Part shown: piece by piece, positions 55,379 through 63,786 of the stretch
How the letters are laid out: each line of letters opens with the position of its first letter
How positions within the stretch are numbered: position 1 is the first letter of the stretch
Notes under the pieces: model-generated
Seen by the model: the letters and a program-made list of their open reading frames with translations, nothing else
Told to the model about the DNA's origin: nothing
Database searches by the model: none
Position numbers and translations under genes: made by a program
Assembly: GCF_016811105.1 (NCBI RefSeq)
Contig: NZ_JAFBGM010000002.1
Location: 186,001-250,000, forward strand
Source: Aurantibacter crassamenti
GTDB taxonomy: Bacteria; Bacteroidota; Bacteroidia; Flavobacteriales; Flavobacteriaceae
Direction: 5' to 3'
Length of the DNA: 64,000 nt

Positions 55379-56406
55379 GCACTTACTTTAAGCGACTTCT
55401 TTTCTGCAATAACAAGGGCTTTCCAGATTTTAACGTCTATTTTGGTAATAGACTTGACGTCTTTTTTATTCTGTTTGAATAGGCTACGCTTTAAAGAAGT
55501 TAATAACGTTTTTTGAATACTATAATATGATAAGCCCACACATTGCTTCATTATTTTAGCTGCTTCGCTTTTGTTACTAAACGAAAAACCGCTCTTATTC
55601 AATGTCAATTCAACAAGGTTTTTAATTTGCTTTGCGTTTGGCAATGAAAAACCTATAATACTATCAAATCTTCTTGTTAATGCCGTATCAAGCATTTCTT
55701 TTTGATTTGTTGCTGCAATTACGATGCTACTTTGTGGTAGATAATCAAACAATTGGAGTATCGTATTAACCACACGTTTCATCTCGCCATGGTCTTGACT
55801 ATAATCCCTAACCTTTCCTAAACTATCAAACTCATCAATAAAAATGATACAGTCTTCAAGTGCAGCTTTCTTAAAAATCTTGGATAGATTTTTACTTGTT
55901 TCCCCTAGTTTAGAAGAAACAATAGCGCCTAGATTCACAACAACCATCATCTTTTTTAATTCCCCTGCAATCACATATGAAGCAAGTGTTTTACCACAAC
56001 CTGAAGGACCATGTAATAATAGTTTGTTAGAAACAGGAAGTTTAAATTGTTGCAGCAATTCAATTTTATCGTGTTCTTCAATGAAGTGTTTCAATTCTCC
56101 CATAACATCATCATCTGCAACTATGTTTTCTAAAGAATAATCCGATGTGATTTTTTCAAGAATTAAATCTTGAATATCACGGTCGTCAATACGTTGATGA
56201 TATGAATCTGAGCCAACTTTAGTTAGATTATTTGCGCTTTGCTGGCGCATAGATTCTTTAAGAATAGATTGCAATTGAATTGCAAAATTTACTTTTTTTG
56301 TCTTCTTAGAATGTTCAACGAGTGCATTAAGTACAGACATAAGTTGCTCCTGGTCATTTTCCAGACCATATTTAGCTATATCTTTTATGTAATCAAATTG
56401 ACTCAA
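55375..56406 (-). CDS. AAA+ ATPase, IetA-like partner of the S8 protease
   Basis: A 343-residue AAA+ protein. Start is TTG 56406: an in-frame stop lies two codons before it and the next Met (residue 23) would cut the helical N-domain. Residues 1-100 are helical and charged. The ATPase core has Walker A GPSGCGKT (133-140), Walker B IIFIDE (187-192), sensor 1 N234, and an arginine finger R245/R246 in LTRRFD. It belongs to the classic AAA (FtsH/Cdc48-like) clade. In IetAS the ATPase restrains or activates the subtilase; the same is expected here. Convergent with the protease; its stop TAA and the protease stop share the palindrome TTAA (55375-55378). Confidence 0.92.
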   Translation of the reverse strand: MSQFDYIKDIAKYGLENDQEQLMSVLNALVEHSKKTKKVNFAIQLQSILKESMRQQSANNLTKVGSDSYHQRIDDRDIQDLILEKITSDYSLENIVADDDVMGELKHFIEEHDKIELLQQFKLPVSNKLLLHGPSGCGKTLASYVIAGELKKMMVVVNLGAIVSSKLGETSKNLSKIFKKAALEDCIIFIDEFDSLGKVRDYSQDHGEMKRVVNTILQLFDYLPQSSIVIAATNQKEMLDTALTRRFDSIIGFSLPNAKQIKNLVELTLNKSGFSFSNKSEAAKIMKQCVGLSYYSIQKTLLTSLKRSLFKQNKKDVKSITKIDVKIWKALVIAEKKSLKVSA

Positions 56407-56600
56407 AATATTCTATTTTTATTGTGTAAAAATAACGAACAAAGCCGAGATTTTAGTATTTTATCTTTGAAGATAGGTATTTTATAGAAATTTTAGTGAT
56501 TTTAAATACTATAGTTTTCTTAACATAACTAAGTTTAAATCTTACAAATCTACTTTTCTTAAATTTTCATATTACTACCCTGATGATGTTCTGGCAAAAT

Positions 56601-56774
56601 GGCCTAAGAGAATTTTAGCTAAACAATAGGGGAGAGGAGCGTTAAAAATTTTAGGGGGCTGGTTATAATAATAGTTGGCTGCCATATGGTTTCTTTTACC
56701 TTAAAGCAGTCTTAAGAGTTACAATAGATTCTAATATTTAGCGACCAACCCGTACATTGTTTCCAAAATTATCT
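56601..56774 (+). repeat. long repeat A, right copy
   Basis: Matches 51967-52143 in the same direction over its whole length. Begins 194 bases after the ATPase start codon; the ATPase promoter must lie between. Confidence 0.85.
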
Positions 56775-56775
56775 A

Positions 56776-57120
56776 CGTGACAAAAGAAATTAGCCAGTGG
56801 CTGATTTTATTTGGCGGCGAGACGATGTAGCTGCCATTTAAAAAGATATGTTGATACTGGTCGCAAATTAGCTTTGACGTACGCAAGAAAAATGAATTAC
56901 CCATTGGGTGATTTATTTTTCGGCAAGACGATGTGACGGAATTAAAACAACTTATGATGATACCAACCGCAAATTAGCTTTGACATAATATCTGCCGATA
57001 TAAAACACATACGTGTTGTTATATCTGATATTATATCAAATAGCGCGAAAATGCGCTATTCGCTGAATTTGCTATAATTGTACTATAATGTTCCGCGTTA
57101 TGTAACTTGAGCTTTGATTA
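56776..57120 (+). repeat. long repeat B, right copy
   Basis: Matches 52380-52620 but carries the unit ending CGCAAATTAGCTTTGAC twice (ending about 56881 and 56984), i.e. an internal imperfect tandem duplication. Ends with the same GTTCCGCGTTATGTAACTTG. Confidence 0.85.
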
Positions 57121-57148
57121 AAAACGAAAGTATCTACAAATTTTCATT

Positions 57149-57247
57149 GATTTTTTTCTTTCTTTAAACTTTCTTCTCGAAGGTAATGGAACACTAATTA
57201 ACTGACCGACGATAGGAGGGAAAGCAATGTGTGTGGAATGATTTTAA
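57149..57247 (+). repeat. dispersed repeat C, copy 4
   Basis: Keeps TTTCTTCTCGAAGGTAATGG, AACTGACCGACGATAGGAGG, GCAATGTGTGTGGAATG; like copy 3 it lacks the GTCCGCCGAAGC middle part. It stops 6 bases before the AraC gene stop codon. Confidence 0.85.
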
Positions 57248-57253
57248 CCTCAA

Positions 57254-58168
57254 TTAATTAATAGAGGCCCTAAATTCTTTAGGCGAATGCCCTACCTTTT
57301 GTTTGAATAGACGACTAAAATGCTGTGGATATTTAAAACCCAATTCATATGCTATTTCACTTACTGATTTGTTAGGGTCAAAGATTTTTTCTTTTGCCAC
57401 ATCAATAAGTTTTATCTGTATATATTCTTGGGCAGATATTCCAGTTTCCTTTTTGACCAAATCTCCAAAGTAGTTTGACGACAGATGTAATTGGTCTGCG
57501 AAATAACCAACAGAAGGTAAGCCGTTAGTTTTTGGTTTATCCGAAGAAAAATAGCTACTTAGAAGGTTGTCGAACTTTTCTAAGGTTCCTTTGTTCACTA
57601 CTTCTCGTGTAATGAATTGACGATCATAAAATCGAAGGCAGTAATCTAAAAACAACTCAATATTGGTTACGATCAGTTTTTTACTGTATTTATCTATCGG
57701 TAGTTCCAATTCAAACTGAATTTTTTCCAACAAACTTAAAATCACTTTTCGTTCTTTAGCCGATAAATGCAAAGCTTCATTACTAGAATAGGCAAAGAAA
57801 TTAAACTCCTGAATCTTTTTAGCCAGATTAGTGCCCAATAGCAGGTCTGGGTGAAACAGTAATGCATAGCCTTTTGGTACATAATCGGGGGCGAACCCAC
57901 CAAATTCAATGGTTTGGTTAGGCGCCATAAAGACCAATGTACCCTCATCATAATCATAAGCATTCCCGCCATACATCAATTTACACCCTACGGCATCTTT
58001 TAGGTAGATGGCATAGCAACTATAATGAAATCCATCGTAAGACTTATTAGTGTAACTGATTTGGTTCACTTTGTCAAAATCTACTATACCCACCAACGGA
58101 TGTAGCACTTCACAATTTCGCAGTTTAAAGTAATCTGCAATGGTTTTAATCTCTAAAATATTCTTCAC
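57254..58168 (-). CDS. AraC family transcriptional regulator
   Basis: A 304-residue regulator. No ATG is available: GTG 58168 (giving MKNILEIKTIADYF) is chosen over TTG 58174. The N-terminal cupin-like ligand domain (HYSCYAIYLKDA, FMAPNQTIEFGG) is followed by a double helix-turn-helix (about 200-304): QLHSSNYFGDLVKKETGISAQEYIQIKLID with S/N in place and VSEIAYELGFKYPQHFSRLFKQKVGHSPKEFR, the conserved second motif. It is divergent from the operon starting 58323 with a 154-base gap, so it most likely regulates that operon. Confidence 0.92.
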   Translation of the reverse strand: MKNILEIKTIADYFKLRNCEVLHPLVGIVDFDKVNQISYTNKSYDGFHYSCYAIYLKDAVGCKLMYGGNAYDYDEGTLVFMAPNQTIEFGGFAPDYVPKGYALLFHPDLLLGTNLAKKIQEFNFFAYSSNEALHLSAKERKVILSLLEKIQFELELPIDKYSKKLIVTNIELFLDYCLRFYDRQFITREVVNKGTLEKFDNLLSSYFSSDKPKTNGLPSVGYFADQLHLSSNYFGDLVKKETGISAQEYIQIKLIDVAKEKIFDPNKSVSEIAYELGFKYPQHFSRLFKQKVGHSPKEFRASIN

Positions 58169-58292
58169 GACCAATTGTATTTAAAATAAAGATAACCTAT
58201 TGACTATCATGTAATGAAACCCTGATCTTAAAATCTGTAATTATGGTATAAACATCCGTTATTTGGGTATTACCCTGCCTATTTTCTTATCC

Positions 58293-58300
58293 TAATTTTG
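58293..58300 (+). promoter_or_regulatory. -7 promoter element of the NTF2/IorAB operon
   Basis: TAATTTTG, an exact consensus match, 23 bases before the ATG at 58323. Confidence 0.55.
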
Positions 58301-58322
58301 TTTCAGAAGAAATTAACCCTTT

Positions 58323-59105
58323 ATGAATAAAGTAGTTACGTTTGTAGTATCGCTTTTATTAACAAACATGTACGCTCAAGAAAGTACTTCTGAAAATCAC
58401 CCTAAATTTTTAGATGATTTTAAAGGTACAGCGAGTATTACCCATAATGGAGTTTCGCTGGTACCTTCCTTTTCTTTAGGTGACCCTGCTTTGTTGTTCG
58501 ATTTAAAGTTTACCAAGGGAAAGCTAAGTTTTGAACCCGATATGCGCTTTTCACTAGAAGGCAAACCTTGGACTATGTTGTTTTGGTTTCGCTATATGGC
58601 AATTGAAAAAGAAAAATTCTCGCTTAGAGTAGGCGCACATCCCGGACTCAATTTTAGAACGGTAAATGTAATTCGCAATGGGCAGAATGAGGAACTGTTA
58701 GAATCAAGAAGATATATTGGCGCAGAAGTAGTACCCAATTATAAAATAACAGAGCGGTTTAGCTTAGGTATATATTATTTATACGGGCGTGGTCTAGATG
58801 AAGGTGTAAAGGAGACCAATTTCTTGGTAGCAAATGCTTCCTTTACACAAATACCCCTTTCAAAAACTGTATTTATCAATTTTACGCCACAAGTTTACTA
58901 TCTTACTTCAGATAAATTAACCGGCTATTATACTTCTGCATTTTTGACCTTGGCGAAAAGAAATTGTCCCTTTTCATTAACAGGGGTGGTAAACAAAGGA
59001 ATCAGCACACAAATCTTGCCTGATGATGATTTTACATGGAGCGTGTTGTTAAATTATAGCTTTCCATCTAATAAAAGAAGTATCCACAAGCAAACTAAAG
59101 TTTAA
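58323..59105 (+). CDS. outer-membrane beta-barrel-like protein, unknown function
   Basis: A 260-residue exported protein with a signal peptide ending MYAQ. The rest alternates in amphipathic strands (LLFDLKFTKGKLSFEPDMRFSL, FSLRVGAHPGLNFR, RFSLGIYYLYGRGLDEG, VFINFTPQVYYL) and ends in an aromatic strand (WSVLLNYSFP), like a small outer-membrane barrel. No family name is recognised. First gene after the AraC regulator and 24 bases before the first NTF2-like gene, so it is probably part of the same operon, perhaps as an uptake pore. Confidence 0.75.
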   Translation: MNKVVTFVVSLLLTNMYAQESTSENHPKFLDDFKGTASITHNGVSLVPSFSLGDPALLFDLKFTKGKLSFEPDMRFSLEGKPWTMLFWFRYMAIEKEKFSLRVGAHPGLNFRTVNVIRNGQNEELLESRRYIGAEVVPNYKITERFSLGIYYLYGRGLDEGVKETNFLVANASFTQIPLSKTVFINFTPQVYYLTSDKLTGYYTSAFLTLAKRNCPFSLTGVVNKGISTQILPDDDFTWSVLLNYSFPSNKRSIHKQTKV

Positions 59106-59129
59106 TACTAATTAATAAACAATAATAAA

Positions 59130-59588
59130 ATGAATACAAAAATTAAGATTTTAGCCATCTTCATTACCATTTTAGGAAGTTTCAATGCATTAGCACAATC
59201 CACAATAGAGGAAGAAATCAAGTCACTTTCAGCATTGAAATGGCAATGGATGGCTGATAAGGATGTTGATAATTTGGAACAGCTATTTCATGAAAAATCC
59301 AAATTTGTACATATGAGTGGTTCTTGGAAAAAAGAAAGGGAACTGGAAATTATTAAGACCGGTAGCATTTGGTATAAAAATGCTGAAGTACATGACGTTG
59401 CCGTTGAAACATTTGGTGACAATACCGCTGTTCTTTGGAACCGAATTACGCTTACGGCACATGTAAGAGGAAATGATGTTGAAAATGAATTTACGGTTAC
59501 GGAATTTTATAAAAAGGAAGGAGAGAATTGGAAATTACTAGACCTAACATTTAGCAGTGTTCGAGATACCCATAAAATTGAACACTAA
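59130..59588 (+). CDS. secreted NTF2-like (DUF4440/SnoaL-fold) protein 1
   Basis: A 152-residue protein with a signal peptide ending NALAQS, followed by a cone-shaped NTF2-like domain: ALKWQWMADKDVDNLEQLFHEKSKFVHMSGSWKKERELEIIKTG, then TAVLWNRITLTAHVRG and VTEFYKKEGENWKLLDLTFS. It binds or converts a small molecule in the periplasm; no catalytic residue is certain. A paralogue follows 10 bases after. Confidence 0.88.
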   Translation: MNTKIKILAIFITILGSFNALAQSTIEEEIKSLSALKWQWMADKDVDNLEQLFHEKSKFVHMSGSWKKERELEIIKTGSIWYKNAEVHDVAVETFGDNTAVLWNRITLTAHVRGNDVENEFTVTEFYKKEGENWKLLDLTFSSVRDTHKIEH

Positions 59589-59598
59589 AAAATTAACA

Positions 59599-60045
59599 AT
59601 GATAAATAAGCAACTGATTTTAGGTATTCTGATTTCATTTATGTGTATGCACATGGCAATAGCCCAATCGGAAATTGAACAGCAAATTAAGGAATTGTCT
59701 ACTTTAAAATGGCAGTGGATGGCTGATAAAAATGCTGATAGTCTTGCCGTACTTTTTCATGATAAAGCAAAATTTGTACATATGGGCGGTACCTGGGGTA
59801 AAGACCGTGAAGTTGATATTATTAGAGGTGGATTCATTCATTACAAAAAGGCAAAAATTCATGAAGTAATGGTAGAAGTATTGAACGAAAGCACTGCTAT
59901 CCTTTGGAATGAAATTACATTAGTGGCAGTAGTAGGCCAGAATGAAGTTACTAATCCTTTTATGGTCACGGAAGTATATATCAAGCAAAATGATAATTGG
60001 AAATTAGCAGATTTAACCTTTAGCAAACTACTCGTGCGCGAATAA
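59599..60045 (+). CDS. secreted NTF2-like (DUF4440/SnoaL-fold) protein 2
   Basis: A 148-residue paralogue of the preceding protein, counted from ATG 59599 (MINKQLILGILISFMCMHMAIAQS gives the signal peptide by position). TLKWQWMADKNADSLAVLFHDKAKFVHMGGTWGKDREVDIIRGG aligns base for base in layout with copy 1, keeping KWQWMADK, the FVHM and the WKL.DLTFS end. A recent-looking tandem duplication; the pair may form a heterodimer. Confidence 0.88.
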   Translation: MINKQLILGILISFMCMHMAIAQSEIEQQIKELSTLKWQWMADKNADSLAVLFHDKAKFVHMGGTWGKDREVDIIRGGFIHYKKAKIHEVMVEVLNESTAILWNEITLVAVVGQNEVTNPFMVTEVYIKQNDNWKLADLTFSKLLVRE

Positions 60046-60062
60046 AAACACTATTAATTATT

Positions 60063-60182
60063 ATGGTAAAAACCGCTTTGATATATGTTTACTCGATAGG
60101 GATTATCTTGGTTTTTATTAAAGAAATAAATTTAAATACGAACTCCAAAACTAGATTTAGAAAGTTGATTAGCTCAAAATGA
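60063..60182 (+). CDS. possible 39-residue small membrane peptide
   Basis: ATG 60063 to TGA 60180. The peptide has a hydrophobic stretch (ALIYVYSIGIILVFI) followed by a basic tail. It is in the 235-base gap between the NTF2 genes and the iron-sulfur gene. No homologue is recognised and it could be chance; the rest of this gap shows no other feature. Confidence 0.2.
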   Translation: MVKTALIYVYSIGIILVFIKEINLNTNSKTRFRKLISSK

Positions 60183-60280
60183 GAGTTTTAACATTGTAGA
60201 TTTATGATATAATCTTGATTTTCTATATACACAACTAAATAAATCATTAACTTGATATAAACCTAAAATTAGATATCACT

Positions 60281-60748
60281 ATGGCGACATTTTCAATACA
60301 TATAAATGGAAGTACCAAAAACATAGATGTTGATCCATCTACTCCCATGTTATGGGTGCTTCGTGATCACTTTAATTTGGTAGGCACAAAATTTGGATGT
60401 GGCATTGCACAATGTGGCGCATGCACCGTACATCTTGGCGAGAATGCTGTACGCTCTTGCCAATTGCCCATATCAGCCGTGGGCGAACAGCACATTACTA
60501 CTATAGAAGGACTTTCAGAAAACGGAAATCACCCCGTACAACAGGCGTGGCTGGAAGTTGATGTATACCAATGTGGTTATTGCCAAGCCGGACAAATAAT
60601 GACCGCTTCGGCGCTATTAAAGAAGAATCCCAATCCTACAGAAGAGGAAATAGAAGGTGCCATGAACGGTAATATTTGCCGCTGTGGTACATATACGAGA
60701 ATTAAAAAAGCCGTTAAAAAAGCGGCAGAGATTAACCAAAACACCTAA
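60281..60748 (+). CDS. [2Fe-2S] subunit of a molybdenum hydroxylase (IorA-like)
   Basis: A 155-residue protein with two iron-sulfur clusters: the plant-type ferredoxin loop [17 protein letters not shown] plus a later RSC, and a second helical cluster in [12 protein letters not shown] and [15 protein letters not shown]. It passes electrons from the molybdopterin subunit, whose gene starts 5 bases downstream. Related to IorA (isoquinoline 1-oxidoreductase alpha) and nicotinate/aldehyde dehydrogenase small subunits. No signal peptide; it is presumably exported with its partner by the Tat route. Confidence 0.94.
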   Translation: MATFSIHINGSTKNIDVDPSTPMLWVLRDHFNLVGTKFGCGIAQCGACTVHLGENAVRSCQLPISAVGEQHITTIEGLSENGNHPVQQAWLEVDVYQCGYCQAGQIMTASALLKKNPNPTEEEIEGAMNGNICRCGTYTRIKKAVKKAAEINQNT

Positions 60749-60753
60749 TAGCC

Positions 60754-63021
60754 ATGACGCATATAAAGACAAAACAGGGAAGACGCGCATTTATAAAGAA
60801 TAGTAGCCTTGCCGGTGGCGGACTGGTTCTGGGATTCAGTTGGTTCAATTCATGTAAACCAAAGGTAGCAGAGGCGCTGGCCGTAGAAATAGAAATGCCG
60901 AAAGAGTGGTATGAAATCAATGGCTATCTAAAAATTGGCGATAATGGAGTGGTTACCATAATGTCGCCCAATCCTGAAATAGGGCAAAATGTAAGAACAT
61001 CCATGCCCATGATCGTGGCAGACGAATTGGAAGTAGATTGGAAAAATGTGGTCGTTGAACAGGCCGCCCTTAATACAAATCTTTATAGTTGGCAGGTTGC
61101 CGGAGGTAGTAGGTCTATCAGTAGTTCTTGGCAAAATTTACGAATGGCAGGGGCAACAGCCCGTCATATGCTCAAAGAGGCCGCCGCAGAGACCTGGCAG
61201 GTTCCGGTCGGTGAAGTTACAGCGGTCGCCGGGATTCTTTCACATGAAGCTACGGGTAAATCCGCAGGTTATGGTGAAATGGCTTCCGCAGCGTCTAAGC
61301 TAGAGGTACCCGAAGAAATAGAATTAAAAGAAATTAAGGATTTCTCCATAATCGGTACTTCCCGTAAAAATGTCGATGGTAAAAAACTTGTTACCGGAAA
61401 GCCCCTTTTCGGCATTGATGTGCAACGTGAAGGTATGTTGATCGCATCGGTGGTACACCCGCCGGCATTTGGTATGAAATTAAAATCTTATGATGCAGAA
61501 GCTATCAAACAAATGCCTGGAATTCGCGATGTATTTACCATCAAACTATATGATGACGATTTCAAAAAAATGGCGTTCCATTTTACCGCATTTAATGAGT
61601 TGATTGTAGTAGTGGGCGATAGTACCTGGCAAGTATTTCAAGCTAAAAAGGCATTGAACGTAGAGTGGGAAAACAATCCTGAAATTACCGATACCATGAC
61701 TATGTTCGGTAACGACATGAAGGTCACCTTCCCGGCCGGTATGGAAAATTCTGAGGACCATACTGCCAAATTAAAGGATATTACGAGTAGTAAAATCAAG
61801 GTGGCCCGTAAAGATGGAAATCCCGAGGCTGCTTTTAAAAATGCTGCTAAAATCATAGAGCGTAGCTATAGCTGCCCTTTCTTGGCACATAACACCATGG
61901 AGCCCATGAATTTCTTTGCCCATGTTACGGATGACCATGCAGAATTGTTGGGGCCCACCCAAACTCCCGAATGGATGGAACCCGCCGTTTCTGAAGTCCT
62001 TGGTATTCCATTGGAAAATATCGATATTCAAATGACACGCCAAGGTGGTGGATTCGGACGTAGGTTGTATGGTCATTTTATGGTAGAGGTTGCAGCCATA
62101 TCCCAGCGTATGAAAGCTCCCGTAAAACTGGTATATACTCGTGAAGATGATATGACACAGGGTATTTACCGCCCGGCATATTATGCCACATATAGAGCAG
62201 CTTTTGATACGGATAAAAATTTAACCGCTTTTCATGTAAGGGCAGGGGGCATCCCCGAAAGTCCACTTTTTGCCAACCGTTTTCCTGCGGGAGCGATCGA
62301 TAATTATTTAGCAGAAGATTTTACGGTAGATTCAAATATTACCACTGGAGCATTCCGTGCTCCACGATCAAACTTTATTGCCGGAGCGGAGCAGTCCTTC
62401 TTAGATGAAATAGCGGAAGAAATGGGTAAGGACCCTATAGATTTCAGGTTGGAACTTCTGAAACGTGCAGACGAAAATCCCGTGGGCAAAAAGGAATCTA
62501 ATGATTATGATGCTAGCCGCTATGCCGGGGTATTGGAATTGGTACGTGAAAAATCGAATTGGAAACAGGCTGAACCTGGTGTTCACAGAGGTGTCTCTGC
62601 CTATTTCTGTCATCAAAGTTATGTGGCTCAAGTATTGGATATAGTCATGGATAATGATACCCCGGTAGTAAAAAAAGTTACAGCAGCCATCGATTGTGGC
62701 ATTGTCGTAAACCCAGATGCCGCTTCCAATTTATCTGAAGGTGGAGTTATTGACGGCATTGGGCACGCCATGTATAGTGGCCTAACATTTAAAGATGGTA
62801 TGCCCCAACAAAGCAATTTTGATCGCTATCGTTTAATTAGACATAAAGAAGCACCTAAAATGATCGAAACTCATTTTGTACAAAGCGAAATTGATCCTAC
62901 CGGTATGGGTGAACCGCCTTTTCCTCCAATTATGGGCGCCCTTGCCAATGCGTTATATAAAGCAACAGGTCAACGCCACTACCAGCAGCCATTTATAAAG
63001 GAAAAGCAAATTATAGGCTAA
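60754..63021 (+). CDS. molybdopterin subunit of a xanthine-dehydrogenase-family hydroxylase (IorB-like), Tat-exported
   Basis: A 755-residue protein. The Tat signal is GRRAFIKNSSLAGGGLVLGFSW (RR at about residues 9-10). The body follows IorB: a first aldehyde-oxidase-like domain (VTIMSPNPEIGQNVRTSMPMIVADELEVDW), then the Mo-cofactor motif RQGGGFGRRLYGHFMVEVA and the terminal GMGEPPFPPIMGALANA with the catalytic Glu in GEPP. It hydroxylates a heteroaromatic or aldehyde in the periplasm and hands electrons to the iron-sulfur subunit. No FAD subunit is encoded, as in IorAB. Codon use and length (about 740-760) are normal for the family. Confidence 0.95.
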   Translation: MTHIKTKQGRRAFIKNSSLAGGGLVLGFSWFNSCKPKVAEALAVEIEMPKEWYEINGYLKIGDNGVVTIMSPNPEIGQNVRTSMPMIVADELEVDWKNVVVEQAALNTNLYSWQVAGGSRSISSSWQNLRMAGATARHMLKEAAAETWQVPVGEVTAVAGILSHEATGKSAGYGEMASAASKLEVPEEIELKEIKDFSIIGTSRKNVDGKKLVTGKPLFGIDVQREGMLIASVVHPPAFGMKLKSYDAEAIKQMPGIRDVFTIKLYDDDFKKMAFHFTAFNELIVVVGDSTWQVFQAKKALNVEWENNPEITDTMTMFGNDMKVTFPAGMENSEDHTAKLKDITSSKIKVARKDGNPEAAFKNAAKIIERSYSCPFLAHNTMEPMNFFAHVTDDHAELLGPTQTPEWMEPAVSEVLGIPLENIDIQMTRQGGGFGRRLYGHFMVEVAAISQRMKAPVKLVYTREDDMTQGIYRPAYYATYRAAFDTDKNLTAFHVRAGGIPESPLFANRFPAGAIDNYLAEDFTVDSNITTGAFRAPRSNFIAGAEQSFLDEIAEEMGKDPIDFRLELLKRADENPVGKKESNDYDASRYAGVLELVREKSNWKQAEPGVHRGVSAYFCHQSYVAQVLDIVMDNDTPVVKKVTAAIDCGIVVNPDAASNLSEGGVIDGIGHAMYSGLTFKDGMPQQSNFDRYRLIRHKEAPKMIETHFVQSEIDPTGMGEPPFPPIMGALANALYKATGQRHYQQPFIKEKQIIG

Positions 63022-63053
63022 ACATAATTTGCATTAATATTTACTTAATAAGT

Positions 63054-63773
63054 ATGAAAACAAGATTTTTGTTTTTTTTGCTAATAATTTTTGTTAATCT
63101 CTTAGGAGCACAACATATAAACACTCCTGATCATTCTTTAACTTTGCAGCAAGAAGGCATTATCAAAATTGCAAGTTATACTGCTCAAGGTGATTTAGAG
63201 GACTTAAAAATTGCCCTTCATGATGGGCTGGATAATAAGCTCACCGTTAACCAAATTAAAGAGCTGTTGGTACATGTGTACGCTTATGCGGGTTTTCCAA
63301 GAAGTATTCGAGGTTTACAAACTTTTTTACAGGTGCTTGATGACCGTAAAGAAGAGGGTGTTATTGATGAAAGGGGAGCAGAGGTAACCCCCATTTCAGA
63401 TTCACGCGTAAAATATGAACGAGGAAAGGAAATTTTAGAAACCTTGGTAGGTAGGTCTTTAGACGGACCAAAGCCTGCATATCAAGAATTCTCACCAGAG
63501 ATGGACCGATTCTTAAAAGAACATTTATTTGCCGATATTTTTGGGCGCGATGTGCTTAGCCATAAACAGCGCGAACTTGTAACCATATCGGTAATTGCAA
63601 GTTTGGGAACCTTAGAGCCCATGTTAAAAAGCCATTTAAATCTTTCGTTAAACGTTGGTTGGCAGCAAGAACAATTGCATCAGTTCACCAAAGTACTAGA
63701 AGGAACTACGACGACCGAGAACGCAAAAGCAGCAAAAATTGTACTTAAAGAAGTACTTGATAATCGAAAATAA
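63054..63773 (+). CDS. secreted carboxymuconolactone-decarboxylase-family protein
   Basis: A 239-residue exported protein (signal ending LLGAQH). Two CMD/AhpD-like halves: TVNQIKELLVHVYAYAGFPRSIRGLQTFLQVL (residues about 62-93), then HKQRELVTISVIASLGTLEPMLKSHLNLSLNVGWQQEQL (about 164-202). The AhpD CxxC is absent, so it is a CMD-type rather than peroxidase-type member. Periplasmic CMD proteins are often fused or adjacent to cupins, as is the case in the next gene 13 bases on. Part of the IorAB operon. Confidence 0.88.
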   Translation: MKTRFLFFLLIIFVNLLGAQHINTPDHSLTLQQEGIIKIASYTAQGDLEDLKIALHDGLDNKLTVNQIKELLVHVYAYAGFPRSIRGLQTFLQVLDDRKEEGVIDERGAEVTPISDSRVKYERGKEILETLVGRSLDGPKPAYQEFSPEMDRFLKEHLFADIFGRDVLSHKQRELVTISVIASLGTLEPMLKSHLNLSLNVGWQQEQLHQFTKVLEGTTTTENAKAAKIVLKEVLDNRK

Positions 63774-63786
63774 TAATATTGAAGAG

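Noticed and set aside
56239-56487. 82-codon plus-strand frame over the ATPase start
   Set aside because: Antisense shadow of the ATPase N-terminus, with no promoter or similarity.
46822-57247. Interpretation of the repeats as integron attC sites
   Set aside because: I could not find the paired RYYYAAC/GTTRRRY cores in a consistent place and no integrase is present in the window. Kept only as an analogy.
46822-57247. Interpretation as a CRISPR array or insertion sequence
   Set aside because: Copies are thousands of bases apart with genes between, and there is no transposase frame, terminal inverted repeat or regular spacer pattern.
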